Under the pieces are notes generated by a model, which saw only the letters and a program-made list of their open reading frames with translations, was not told the DNA's origin and searched no databases. From Cytophagaceae bacterium (GTDB taxonomy: Bacteria; Bacteroidota; Bacteroidia; Cytophagales; JAIYAX01): DNA of 64,000 bases. The number at the start of each line of letters is the position of its first letter. Position 1 is the stretch's first letter. The position numbers and the translations under genes were made by a program. The stretch covers positions 124,001-188,000 of the forward strand of contig JAIYAX010000012.1 in assembly GCA_027488815.1 (NCBI GenBank), written 5' to 3'. Shown here in pieces: positions 17,318 to 26,370 of the stretch.

Positions 17318-18205
17318 ATGTTTAGAGTATACTGGTGCTTGCTCATAGGTTGGCTGTGTTTGCCTTACAGTTTGTTCAGCCAAGACCAAAGCTTTTGGGC
17401 AAAGCATAAAGTTGCTGTCAAAGCCCGTGAAAAGTATTTTGCAGACGGTTACTTTTTCGGTGAACAAAGGGTGCTCGATACCTGGCAATCTCCATTGATT
17501 TATTCCGGCACTTCATTGGGATACTCCAAAGCCTACATCAGTCGGTCTAAGGGCTTTTACAAAGAAATTGCCTTGCAGTTCTTTTTTAGCCCTATGGCCC
17601 ATAGCCGTTCAGCACCCTGGGACCCTGACCTTACCCGTAGCTTTTATCCCCAATTCTTTATACAGTATTTACCTATTCAGATTAAAAAAGACAGCAGTCT
17701 TTACCCCATATGGCTTGGGCTTAACATCGATATGGGGTGGCAGTTCAGGATCAATGACAGACTTCAGAATTCGGCAATAGCCTATGAGTTTTGGTTACCA
17801 GCTATAGGGCCTTCCATGCGGATCGAGCATGCTTTTTCATTCAGGGAGCGCAACTATAGGCTTTTTCGAAAAGATCGCAAGCTGGGACCCGGCAAGTTCA
17901 AAGCCTATGCCTCCATGACACTACCCTTGGTAGCATGGGCGTCAAGGCCTCCTTTTTCTTCACTGGCTGATTATGTTGGAGGGGATGACCTGTTCTCAAC
18001 GGCCTGGGATCAACGGAAAGCAGCTTCCTTGGGCAGCTATCGCCGGGTGTTGATAGACTGGGGCGTTTGGTGGCAAGGTCGTGAGAGGAGGTCGGTAAGC
18101 TTAGGCTATCGTTGGGAATTTTATCAAATTGACCGACCGGGACACCGGGTTCAGTCAGGCACCTCAGTTGTTTATGTACGTTTTCACTCCTTATTCAGGC
18201 CATGA
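17318..18205 (+). CDS. Hypothetical outer-membrane beta-barrel-like protein
   Basis: About 295 residues from the ATG at 17318, which precedes a signal peptide (VYWCLLIGWLCLPYSLFSQ); an in-frame ATG at 17273 would bury the signal. The mature part has amphipathic strands rich in Tyr, Phe and Trp (YSGTSLGYSKAYISR, WLGLNIDMGWQFRI, SLGYRWEFYQID) and ends in Phe-Arg-Pro. This fits a small outer-membrane barrel, but I recognise no family. The gene overlaps the S41 peptidase by four bases (ATGA), so they share a transcript. Confidence 0.75.
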   Translation: MFRVYWCLLIGWLCLPYSLFSQDQSFWAKHKVAVKAREKYFADGYFFGEQRVLDTWQSPLIYSGTSLGYSKAYISRSKGFYKEIALQFFFSPMAHSRSAPWDPDLTRSFYPQFFIQYLPIQIKKDSSLYPIWLGLNIDMGWQFRINDRLQNSAIAYEFWLPAIGPSMRIEHAFSFRERNYRLFRKDRKLGPGKFKAYASMTLPLVAWASRPPFSSLADYVGGDDLFSTAWDQRKAASLGSYRRVLIDWGVWWQGRERRSVSLGYRWEFYQIDRPGHRVQSGTSVVYVRFHSLFRP

Positions 18206-19212
18206 GAAAACGAATTTTACTCTTGCTTTTCATTGGAACAGTGCTCAACAGTTGCACTTCGCTGCTTCTGGATGAAGAGCCCGCTCAAAACCCACAGGCC
18301 ATTTTTGAATTCACCTGGAAAGAGGTCGAAGATAAATACCCATTTTTTGAACTTAAAGGGATAAACTGGCAGTCCGTAAAACAAAAATATCAGCCAAGAA
18401 TAGCCCCTCAAATGTCAGAAGAGGCACTTTTTGATGTTTTGGCAGAAATGGTAAATGAAACCCGTGATGCCCATGTGAATTTGGCTTCTCCCTTTAATGT
18501 GTCCTTTTATACGCCAGTGTTTTTGAATGCTCCTGAAAATCTCAACGCCAGATTGGTCGAACAATACTACCTCTTCCCAAATGATTATTACCTCACGGGT
18601 GGGTTTGATCATAGTTTGCTGGATAGCAATGAAGTGCTTTATCTCAGGTATGAAAGTTTTGCTCTTGCCTATACCCAGCAACAACTGGATTATGTGTTTA
18701 ACAGAGCTTCGGGTAAAAGAGGATTAATCATTGACCTCAGGAACAACCTGGGCGGCTCGATCAGCAGTGCTTTTGATCTGGCCTCCAGACTTGCGGATAA
18801 GTCCAGGCCTGTCATCGTATCACAAGTAAAAAATGGACCCGGAGCCCTGGACTATGAAGTTCCTGTCAACGGAAGTGTTGTTAAGCAAAGCCCGGGATAC
18901 ACAGGGCCTACTGTCGTGCTTGTCAATAGGAAAAGTTACAGTGCCACCAACCTGTTTGCAGCAATGGTGCGTGAGTTTCCGCAAGTGACACTTATGGGCG
19001 ATACTACCGGAGGTGGTGGAGGAGTACCGGTCTCCCGTGAGTTGCCAAATGGTTGGGTGCTGCGTCTTTCAGGTACCAGAACTTTCGGTCTGGATGGCCT
19101 GAACCTCGAACAAGGTGTGCCACCAGACAGGCTAGTGTACCTTTCAGCTGACAGTGTGGCTGCCAACCGGGACAATATGATCGAGGAGGCTCTCAGGTTG
19201 TTGCGCCCTTGA
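18202..19212 (+). CDS. S41 family (C-terminal-processing-like) peptidase, lipoprotein
   Basis: A 336-residue protein with a lipoprotein signal (GTVLNSC). The S41 core is visible in GLIIDLRNNLGGSISSAFDLASRL and in VVLVNRKSYSATNLFAAMVREF, where the Ser after KSY is the expected nucleophile, followed by GDTTGGGGGVP. An N-terminal helical segment (FTWKEVEDKYPFFELKGINW) is common in Bacteroidota S41 proteins. No obvious PDZ domain is seen. It should act in the periplasm. It is coupled to the barrel-like protein upstream. Confidence 0.88.
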   Translation: MRKRILLLLFIGTVLNSCTSLLLDEEPAQNPQAIFEFTWKEVEDKYPFFELKGINWQSVKQKYQPRIAPQMSEEALFDVLAEMVNETRDAHVNLASPFNVSFYTPVFLNAPENLNARLVEQYYLFPNDYYLTGGFDHSLLDSNEVLYLRYESFALAYTQQQLDYVFNRASGKRGLIIDLRNNLGGSISSAFDLASRLADKSRPVIVSQVKNGPGALDYEVPVNGSVVKQSPGYTGPTVVLVNRKSYSATNLFAAMVREFPQVTLMGDTTGGGGGVPVSRELPNGWVLRLSGTRTFGLDGLNLEQGVPPDRLVYLSADSVAANRDNMIEEALRLLRP

Positions 19213-19272
19213 GATTGGGTCTGAACTTTTTTTCTTTCGGAGTATCTGCTCCTTTCTGTTCAAATTTGCCCG

Positions 19273-20151
19273 ATGTTTAGCCCGGGCGTTCGCTACATTT
19301 TGCTTTCTACGGTGTTTTTTTCGATCATGAATGTGTGTGTGAAATACCTAGAGCATATTCCCTCCGTTCAGATTGTCTGGTTCAGAAGTTTGGTTACCCT
19401 GCTCATATCGATATACTTCCTCCGAAAGAATCATCTTAAGCCCTTTGGAAACAACACCTGGCTTCTTTTAGCCCGGGGTGCAGTAGGTGCTGTTGCACTG
19501 CTATGCTATTTCTATAGCCTGCAACATATGCCTCTGGCTTCAGCAGTCACCATTCAATATCTGGCACCTGTGTTTACAGTGGTGTTATCGGTTTTTATCT
19601 TAAAAGAGCCGGTAAAATGGGTGAGCTGGTTAGTGCTGGGCATCAGTCTGGCTGGGGTTTTTTTAATCAAAGGGTTTGATCCAAGAATTAGCAATTATGC
19701 ACTCGGGGTAGGTCTTTTGGCCGCTTTTTCATCTGGACTGGCCTATAATTTTGTTCGCAAGCTAAAAGACCATGACGACCCCTTGGTGATCGTCTTTTAT
19801 TTTCCTTTGGTCACTTTCCCGGTCGTCACGCCGATCATGATTGGCAAATGGGTGCCCCCTACACTTTACGACCTTGGGCTTCTGCTTTTGGTGGGCATCT
19901 TTACCCAATTTGGGCAGGTCTACCTCACCCGTGCGTACATGTTGGAGCCTGCCTCCAAGATTGCAGGTCTTTCGTATGCAGGGCTGCTCTTTGCAATGGG
20001 TTTTGGCTATTTTCTATTTGGTGAAGAAATTGGCACCGTGAGTATGTTTGGTATCATGCTCATCATTGGCGCAGTGATGTTCAGTATTTATATTGACCAG
20101 CAAAAAATGAAAACAACCCGGGAGGCAAATGAGCAAGTCGGCAAAACTTAA
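19273..20151 (+). CDS. DMT-family (EamA) transporter
   Basis: A 292-residue integral membrane protein with about ten hydrophobic helices in two EamA repeats. Family features are the N-terminal SIMNVCVKYLEHIPSVQIVWFRSLV and ARGAVGAVALLCYFYSLQHMPLASAVTIQYLAPVFT in the first repeat, with the matching second repeat ending FGYFLFGEEIGTVSMFGIMLIIGA. It probably exports or imports a small metabolite; the substrate is unknown. The 3' end overlaps the next gene by 23 bases. Confidence 0.92.
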   Translation: MFSPGVRYILLSTVFFSIMNVCVKYLEHIPSVQIVWFRSLVTLLISIYFLRKNHLKPFGNNTWLLLARGAVGAVALLCYFYSLQHMPLASAVTIQYLAPVFTVVLSVFILKEPVKWVSWLVLGISLAGVFLIKGFDPRISNYALGVGLLAAFSSGLAYNFVRKLKDHDDPLVIVFYFPLVTFPVVTPIMIGKWVPPTLYDLGLLLLVGIFTQFGQVYLTRAYMLEPASKIAGLSYAGLLFAMGFGYFLFGEEIGTVSMFGIMLIIGAVMFSIYIDQQKMKTTREANEQVGKT

Positions 20152-20941
20152 GCTGGGGATCATAGGCAGTGGCAACCTCGCTATTCAATTGGCGCCAGCG
20201 CTTGAAAATGCCGGGCATCGGGTAATGGCCTGTCACAGCCTGCATTTAAACAAAGCGAAACAACTGGCAGATCGTATGTACCAGTGTGAAGTGTTGCATG
20301 AGCCTGATTTTGCTGCTTATCCTTTGGATTTGGTTCTAATGGCCGTCAGCGATGAAGCTATCGAAACCTTAGCTGCCGAGATGACGGTTCCGGAGAATTG
20401 TTCAGTTGCCCATACAGCAGGAGGTGTCTCCATCGAAGCTTTAGCTGTTTTTGGCGAACATGCAGGAGTTTTTTACCCTGTTCAGTCATTCAGCAAAGGG
20501 CGTAAAGTGGATTTTGAAATGATCCCAATTTGCATTGAAGCCATAGGCAAGACAACAGAACAACGCTTGTACCAACTGGGGAGTTCCTTGTCAAAAGAGC
20601 TTTATTACCTGAATTCTGTCCAGCGCAAAGACCTGCATATTGCCGCAGTGTTTGCCTCCAACTTTACCAATTTTATGCTCAGCATCGCCTGGGAGTATCT
20701 CCATGAGCAAGATTTGACACCGGATTTATTGGTTCCTTTGGTCAGAGAAACCATTGCAAAAGCCATTCAATCTGGGCCAGAGTCCATGCAGACAGGCCCG
20801 GCACGTAGAGGAGATTTAGAAGTGGTGGAGGCCCATTTGTCAAGGCTAAAGGCTCATCCGGCCTGGCAGAGGCTTTATCAGGAAGTCAGTGCTGCCATTC
20901 AAGACCACTACCGATTGGGTCACAAGGGTGATTCTTTGTAG
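20129..20941 (+). CDS. Rossmann-fold and DUF2520 domain protein
   Basis: A 270-residue cytoplasmic protein. The N-terminal half is an NAD(P)-binding Rossmann domain (LGIIGSGNLAIQLAPALENAGH). The C-terminal DUF2520 helical domain includes HTAGGVSIEAL, GVFYPVQSFSKGR, and AVFASNFTNFMLSIAWEYL. The arrangement is like pyrroline-5-carboxylate or 3-hydroxyisobutyrate-type reductases, but the substrate is unassigned. It starts inside the end of the EamA gene. Confidence 0.88.
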   Translation: MSKSAKLKLGIIGSGNLAIQLAPALENAGHRVMACHSLHLNKAKQLADRMYQCEVLHEPDFAAYPLDLVLMAVSDEAIETLAAEMTVPENCSVAHTAGGVSIEALAVFGEHAGVFYPVQSFSKGRKVDFEMIPICIEAIGKTTEQRLYQLGSSLSKELYYLNSVQRKDLHIAAVFASNFTNFMLSIAWEYLHEQDLTPDLLVPLVRETIAKAIQSGPESMQTGPARRGDLEVVEAHLSRLKAHPAWQRLYQEVSAAIQDHYRLGHKGDSL

Positions 20942-20974
20942 GTTTGAGCATTATTCACTGATACAGCTTATCCT

Positions 20975-21505
20975 ATGGCTATCATTCCCAGGGAGGAATA
21001 CGCAGATTTCCATGAAAATTATATCAAGTTGCTCCCGGATGGAGAGCCGCTCGATTTGTTAAAGGCTCAAACCAATCGTTTTTTTGAACTCTACTACCGT
21101 ATACCTGCCGATAAAGAAGATTACCGATATGAGGCCGGCAAGTGGTCGGTTAAAGAAATCATCAGTCATTTGGCTGATACTGAGCGGATCATGTCCTACA
21201 GAGCCTTGAGGTTTTCCAGAAACGATACGACAGCTTTACCGGCTTTTGATCAAGATTTGTATGTAAGTGAATTCCCCGGGGCACAGGTTAGTCTGGCAGA
21301 ATTGCTGTCCGAATTCAGGGCCATCAGGTTGTCAACGTTTACACTTTTCAGCAACATGTCAGCAGAGATGTTGCTCCGCAAAGGTCAGGCAAGCGGACAT
21401 CAGGTAAGTGTACGGGCATTGCTGGGCATCATTGCAGGCCACGAAAGGCATCATGCAGGCATTTTAGTCGAGCGATACGGCCTGGACATGCCAGAGCTTG
21501 ATTAA
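20975..21505 (+). CDS. DinB family protein
   Basis: A 176-residue four-helix-bundle protein with the DinB pattern: YEAGKWSVKEIISHLADTERIMSYRALRFSRND and the C-terminal IIAGHERHHAGILVERYG. The three metal-binding histidines are expected in SHLAD, GHERHH and HAGIL. Members include thiol transferases and damage-induced proteins; the substrate is unknown. It follows the DUF2520 gene by 33 bases on the same strand. Confidence 0.88.
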   Translation: MAIIPREEYADFHENYIKLLPDGEPLDLLKAQTNRFFELYYRIPADKEDYRYEAGKWSVKEIISHLADTERIMSYRALRFSRNDTTALPAFDQDLYVSEFPGAQVSLAELLSEFRAIRLSTFTLFSNMSAEMLLRKGQASGHQVSVRALLGIIAGHERHHAGILVERYGLDMPELD

Positions 21506-21602
21506 GTCGTTTAAATTCGCAGCAATCCTTTACAATTCGCTGATTTATGTAAATATTTGTACCCGTTACCTACTCAATTTAAGTTAACCTACAACATCAG
21601 CC

Positions 21603-22904
21603 ATGAGCCATTCAGCTAACTACGAAGAACATGGAATGGAACTTAGGGAACAAAGTTTTTCTCTACCATTCATCGTTCTAACCTCTTTGTTTTTCATGTG
21701 GGGCCTAGTGATCGGTTTAAATACCGCCCTTCTTGAAAACTTTAAACTCGTCTTCTCTTTGTCGATCAATCAGGCACTGATCATGCAGTTTGCTTTTTTT
21801 GCCACCTATTTTGTGGTGGCAGTACCAGCAGGCAAGCTGATCGACAGCCTGGGTTATAAAAATGGTATTGTCGTTGGCCTGGTGACATCAGGTGTAGGGG
21901 CCTTGATTTTTTTACCTGCGGCTGACAGTCAATCTTTTAATTTATTGATGGTAGCCATTTTTGTGCTGGCTTCTGGAATTACCATTTTGCAGGTCGCAGC
22001 TAACCCTTACATTGTACTTTTTGGTGATCCAAATTTGGCTGATGAACGCCTCAGTCTTAAGCAGGGCTTCAACGCTTTAGGTTCAATGATTGCTCCGATC
22101 ATTTTGGCATTTGTACTTTTTTCGCCAGTACATGCGAGGCCTGAGCTGCTGGCTGAGATGACTCCAGACCAAATCAAAGATGCTTATGCAAGTGATGTCA
22201 AATTGCCTTACATGGTGATTTCAATCCTCATGTTTGTGTTAGCTGCGCTCATGTTTTTCAGCAAGCTGCCCATGTTCAATACCAAGAATTTTGAGCCTAC
22301 AGTGGTTAACAAATCAGGAAAGCCTTTCAAGTTTGTGATTGAGTTTTCACACCTACGTATGGGTGCAATCGCCGTATTTGCCTATATGGGCGCAGAAATC
22401 GCTTTGAGTGTCTTTTTGAACAGTAATATCTCCAGGCTTTCAGGTGCCAATGAGCTTCAGGCACTCAACTACCTCGCTTTTTATTATGGAGGAATGATGG
22501 TAGGTCGATTTGCCGGAGCCTATATCCTTCCAAGTTTTGACTTGCACAAGGCTGTGGCTTTTTGTGCTGCCGGGGCAGTTGTTTTAACCATCGTAGGGGC
22601 ATTCACTACAGGTATGGTGTCCATGTGGTCTCTTTTATTGGTTGGCTTGTTTAATGCCATTCTCTTCCCTGCTATTTTCACCCTTGGTCTAAGCGGTTTA
22701 GGCAAGTTTTCTGAAGAAGGAAGCTCGGTACTCATCATGGGTAGTGTTGGCGGAGCAGTAGTTCCTTTGCTGGTAAGTCAGGTACTGGCAAGCGGCTCAG
22801 GAAGCAGCATGGCCCTGCTCATCCCCGCAGCATGCTATTTGTTTGTGGTTTACTTTGGGCTCGTAGGTTCCCGCTACACCAAAGTGGAGCAAGTAAAAAA
22901 TTAA
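21603..22904 (+). CDS. Sugar MFS transporter (FucP / glucose-galactose type)
   Basis: A 433-residue, twelve-helix major facilitator protein. The family signature is in the first helices (TSLFFMWGLVIGLNTALLENFK), followed by AGKLIDSLGYKNGIVVGL and ANPYIVLFGDPNLADERLSLKQGFNALGSMIAP, all typical of the FucP and GluP proton-sugar symporters. The central loop is soluble (EMTPDQIKDAYASDVKLPY). It probably takes up a hexose or fucose across the inner membrane; the exact sugar cannot be read. A terminator follows. Confidence 0.92.
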   Translation: MSHSANYEEHGMELREQSFSLPFIVLTSLFFMWGLVIGLNTALLENFKLVFSLSINQALIMQFAFFATYFVVAVPAGKLIDSLGYKNGIVVGLVTSGVGALIFLPAADSQSFNLLMVAIFVLASGITILQVAANPYIVLFGDPNLADERLSLKQGFNALGSMIAPIILAFVLFSPVHARPELLAEMTPDQIKDAYASDVKLPYMVISILMFVLAALMFFSKLPMFNTKNFEPTVVNKSGKPFKFVIEFSHLRMGAIAVFAYMGAEIALSVFLNSNISRLSGANELQALNYLAFYYGGMMVGRFAGAYILPSFDLHKAVAFCAAGAVVLTIVGAFTTGMVSMWSLLLVGLFNAILFPAIFTLGLSGLGKFSEEGSSVLIMGSVGGAVVPLLVSQVLASGSGSSMALLIPAACYLFVVYFGLVGSRYTKVEQVKN

Positions 22905-22927
22905 GCATTTGATATGATTTAAGAATG

Positions 22928-22953
22928 AAAGCCGGTATTCACCGGCTTTTTTT
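22928..22953 (+). terminator. Terminator after the sugar transporter gene
   Basis: A perfect stem aaagccgg/ccggcttt with a six-base loop and a T-run, 23 bases after the stop codon. Confidence 0.88.
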
Positions 22954-22968
22954 ATTATATATTGGTTT

Positions 22969-22976
22969 TAAATTTG
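22969..22976 (+). promoter_or_regulatory. Candidate -7 box (TAAATTTG)
   Basis: An exact TAnnTTTG match only seven bases before the ATG at 22984, which would give an almost leaderless mRNA. There is no clear -33 box because the transporter terminator occupies that position. Confidence 0.35.
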
Positions 22977-22983
22977 GCTCCAT

Positions 22984-23781
22984 ATGAGAAGCTATCTATC
23001 AGAGTATCACCTTAAGAATTTCGGATTTAAACTAAGAGGAACTCAAATCACCAGAGTAGAAGGCTTTAGTGATTCAGTTTTTGCTATTGCCATCACCTTA
23101 CTCATCTTCGCCAATCAGGTGCCGAAGAACTATGCCCTTATACGGGAAAGCATGCAGGACATCATCCCTTTTGGCCTATGCATTGCTCTCTTGATTTCAC
23201 TGTGGTACAGTCATTTTGGTTTTTTTGTGCGCTATGGACTGGAGGATGCGAAAACAGTGGCTTTAAATACGGTTTTTCTGTTTCTCTTACTGATTTATGT
23301 ATTTCCATTGAAGTTCCTTACCACTTTTCTGTACGAGGTTTACCGTTGGCTGTTCATCCGGTGGTGGTTTGACCCTACTTATCAGAGTGAAAGGCTCGGA
23401 GAAATGTTTGACTATGGTGACATGCCGGAGTTGATGGTTTTTTATTCTTCAGGAATAGCAGCCATCTATCTGGTGATTATGTTTATGTACCGTCATGCAC
23501 TTTCATTGAGGACATCGCTTGAACTAAATGAAAGGGAAGTATTTGAGACCAAAATGAGTATACAGAGCCTGCTTGTTATGGCACTGGTCCCTGCTATATC
23601 TGTGGTCATGGTCTTTGTAGGAGGGAGAAATTATGGGCCGATGATTGCCGGCTTTAGCTACTTCCTATATTTCCCGTTTATCTTTATCAATCTCAACATT
23701 ACCGAGAAAAAGCGAAAAGCGCTTTTGACGAAAATGAGACAAGTGGCAGAAAGTGCAGCACCAACACCCCTTGATTCCTGA
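22984..23781 (+). CDS. TMEM175-like (DUF1211) membrane protein
   Basis: A 265-residue membrane protein with six hydrophobic segments. The first carries the family signature RVEGFSDSVFAIAITLLI, in which the FSD motif and the following pore helix define prokaryotic TMEM175 potassium-permeable channels. A second channel repeat is not obvious, so one full-length six-helix unit is likely, as is usual in bacteria. Function as a leak potassium channel is inferred from family. It converges with the serine hydrolase gene, only three bases away. Confidence 0.85.
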   Translation: MRSYLSEYHLKNFGFKLRGTQITRVEGFSDSVFAIAITLLIFANQVPKNYALIRESMQDIIPFGLCIALLISLWYSHFGFFVRYGLEDAKTVALNTVFLFLLLIYVFPLKFLTTFLYEVYRWLFIRWWFDPTYQSERLGEMFDYGDMPELMVFYSSGIAAIYLVIMFMYRHALSLRTSLELNEREVFETKMSIQSLLVMALVPAISVVMVFVGGRNYGPMIAGFSYFLYFPFIFINLNITEKKRKALLTKMRQVAESAAPTPLDS

Positions 23782-23784
23782 TTC

Positions 23785-25314
23785 CTAAGGCCTCTTTTCT
23801 GCGTTCAGCTCTTCAAACCAAAAGTCATCGTTAGGAACATCAAACTCAATACCTGTTACTTTCATTTCAGCATTGATCTTGAATTGCAAGGTACCAAAGG
23901 TGTACCATGGGCTTGGATTGAGCCATCGCAACTGCCAGGTATCAAAGTGGAAATGGTCAAGTGCCGCTGATAGGAAGGGTGTATGCTCAAAGTCAACCTG
24001 CAGCTGTTTGTCCTTAAGGCTCACCTTTATATCTCCATAGGATGGGCAGTGATAAGTTCCGACATACTTTTCAAGGGAAAATGATGGCTTAGTCCCTTTG
24101 ATTTGAGCTGCTTTTTTATTGCTGATACGCTTGTCATTGGCTTTTGCTGCTGCATTCCGTTCCAATGAAATCTGGCTCCAGTCTTTTTCCGGTTTTCCCA
24201 GGAGTGCCTCATTCAAATAATGAAAAACAGGGTTCATGGGTGACTCCAATCCATTGGTTAGGACAATGACACCCGCCTTCAGGTCAGGAAATATAGAAAC
24301 GGCAGTGATCATTCCATCATATCCACCGGTATGCATGGCCATCATTTGTCCATGATAGTCTCTTAAAATCCAACCCAGCCCATAGCCGTCAAAATTGACA
24401 TTGAAATTTCCGTAAGCACTATGATTGGCCGGAAAATGATTGTGCATGTCCCAGAATGCGCTATAGCTGCTTTGTCTTAAAAGGGTGTCCTTGCCATGGA
24501 TGCCTTTGTTCAAGTGCAAGATTAGCCATTGGCTCATGTCATTGACACTTGAGTAAAGTCCGCCGGTTGCAGCGATTTCCTCCCAGTCAGAAAAGGGTAT
24601 TGGTACATTTTTTCCATCCACAAGGGCATGGGGAAGGGCATAATTCCCAAGGCTGGTGACCTCACTGATTTTGTAGGTCGTTCGATTCATTCCCAGTGGG
24701 TTAAGAATGCGTTCCTTAACTTGTTCCCCCCAGGATTTTCCTGACACCTTTTTTAGCACTTCCCCTGCTGTGATGTACATAAGATTGGAGTACCCAAATC
24801 CATCCCTGAATTCATACTTATTAGGAAGATGTCTTACCCTACGGATGATCTGCTCAGAAGTGAGTTTGCTTTTATACCAAAGAATATCCCCACTAAAGGT
24901 GCCCAGTCCAACCCTGTGGCTAAGAATATCATACATATTGGCTTTTTCAGATACACCGGCCTCGTAAAGTCTGAAATAGGGTAAGTAATCGACTACTTTA
25001 TCAGTCCATTTTAATTTCCCATCCTGAACATGCATCGCCATAAGTGCCGAGGTAAAGGCTTTGGAATTTGAAGCAATGGCAAATAAGGTATTGGCGTCCG
25101 GTCGTTCCGGCTTTCCGGCTTCTTTTTGTCCATACCCTTTGCTGAATATCAATTTGCCATCCTGAATGACACCAACTGAAAATCCCGGACAGTTCCAATC
25201 CTTTTGGGTTTTCTCCAGATAGCGGTCTATTTTTTCAAGATCAAGGGTGGTTTTGTCCTGAGCTTTAGCTACAAAACCAAAGAGGAAGAGCAGTAAGCAA
25301 ACGAAATAACGCAT
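23785..25314 (-). CDS. Serine hydrolase (beta-lactamase/class C-like) with DUF3471 C-terminus
   Basis: A 509-residue secreted enzyme with a signal peptide (ending VAKAQ). The class C-like catalytic set is visible: SNSK (SxxK) near residue 80, YSN as the tyrosine motif, and HTGG late in the domain (MAMHTGGYDGM). The C-terminal ~110 residues (SLEKYVGTYHCPSYGDIKV) form the lipocalin-like DUF3471 domain. Such enzymes are esterases or D-aminopeptidases more often than true beta-lactamases. It is last in the - strand run with the ABC exporter. Confidence 0.9.
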   Translation of the reverse strand: MRYFVCLLLFLFGFVAKAQDKTTLDLEKIDRYLEKTQKDWNCPGFSVGVIQDGKLIFSKGYGQKEAGKPERPDANTLFAIASNSKAFTSALMAMHVQDGKLKWTDKVVDYLPYFRLYEAGVSEKANMYDILSHRVGLGTFSGDILWYKSKLTSEQIIRRVRHLPNKYEFRDGFGYSNLMYITAGEVLKKVSGKSWGEQVKERILNPLGMNRTTYKISEVTSLGNYALPHALVDGKNVPIPFSDWEEIAATGGLYSSVNDMSQWLILHLNKGIHGKDTLLRQSSYSAFWDMHNHFPANHSAYGNFNVNFDGYGLGWILRDYHGQMMAMHTGGYDGMITAVSIFPDLKAGVIVLTNGLESPMNPVFHYLNEALLGKPEKDWSQISLERNAAAKANDKRISNKKAAQIKGTKPSFSLEKYVGTYHCPSYGDIKVSLKDKQLQVDFEHTPFLSAALDHFHFDTWQLRWLNPSPWYTFGTLQFKINAEMKVTGIEFDVPNDDFWFEELNAEKRP

Positions 25315-25335
25315 ATGAATTTGGGATTTAAGGGA

Positions 25336-26370
25336 TCAGTACCATTTGAAAATCTTTAAGCCTAAACTTAAGCAAATCAGGCCCAGCATACCAAGTAAGA
25401 GACTTGGGAATGCCACTTGATCAAGACTTGCTCCTTCGTTAAAAACCATCCTGATATGATCAGCCAGAAGACTCAAAGGTAGCCACTGAATAATGCTTAC
25501 CATCCAATCGGGGAAGCCCTGGTAACTAAAAAAAATGCCGGAAACGATACTCATCGGAAGGTAAACAGCATTGATCAGGCCATTCCCAATCTGGCTATTG
25601 GCAGCCCTGCTGGCAATAAGAACAGCCATGCCAGAAAAGGCAAAAATCCCACTGGCAAAAAGAACCAAAATGGCCAGCCAGTTTCCCTGAACAACAACCC
25701 CAAACAAAAAGTAGGCAAAAAGATAAACCACCATAAACTCAAAGGCAGCAATGAGGCCCCTTGTGATCAGCTGAGAAGCAAGAAAAGTAGTTTTAGGCAT
25801 AGGAGTCGCCACCATACGGCGCAATAGTTTCTTGATCCTATAGTCGATCAGGGTGTAGCCAATTCCCCATAAGCAAGAGTTCATAATTCCCATCGCTAAG
25901 AGCCCCGGAATGAGGAAGTCGATGTACCTCATACCGCTTTGCTTAATCACCTCCCTTTTCAGAGGGATTTGAACCGTATTTGTTCCTTTTAGAAGGGAAA
26001 GTTCAATTTGCAAAGCAGCCTGGTGAGCGGCCTCATGCTGAGGGTCATAAGCAAAAACAAGACTGTCACCCAGTTGCCTGATGATGATGTCGACCTTTCC
26101 TCTTTTTAGCAACGTCAGGGCTTCTGACTCAGTGGCCATGCTCAACCGGACAGTACTTATTTCCCTGAGCCTTTCATTCAAGTCGTTGGGTTGATCAGAG
26201 GAAACCCAGGCAACCCTGATTTCTTTTTCAGGACTGCTTTTTGAAAAGGCAAAACCCAAAACTGCCGCCAGAGCCATAGGAAATAGCAATGACCAAAATA
26301 AAATACCCGGCTCACGCCAGAACTCCTTGAATTGAAGCAGAACAAGATTGAGTAGCGTACTATTCTTCAA
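25336..26370 (-). CDS. ABC-2 type transporter permease
   Basis: A 344-residue membrane protein with one N-terminal helix (ILFWSLLFPMALAAVLGFAF), a periplasmic domain of about 130 residues, and five C-terminal helices starting YIDFLIPGLLAMGIMNSCLW. This is the DrrB/YhfP-like exporter layout. The start is a TTG overlapping the ATPase gene by 11 bases, which places the first helix correctly. With the ATPase it forms an exporter of unknown substrate; drugs or lipids are common in this family. Confidence 0.9.
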   Translation of the reverse strand: MKNSTLLNLVLLQFKEFWREPGILFWSLLFPMALAAVLGFAFSKSSPEKEIRVAWVSSDQPNDLNERLREISTVRLSMATESEALTLLKRGKVDIIIRQLGDSLVFAYDPQHEAAHQAALQIELSLLKGTNTVQIPLKREVIKQSGMRYIDFLIPGLLAMGIMNSCLWGIGYTLIDYRIKKLLRRMVATPMPKTTFLASQLITRGLIAAFEFMVVYLFAYFLFGVVVQGNWLAILVLFASGIFAFSGMAVLIASRAANSQIGNGLINAVYLPMSIVSGIFFSYQGFPDWMVSIIQWLPLSLLADHIRMVFNEGASLDQVAFPSLLLGMLGLICLSLGLKIFKWY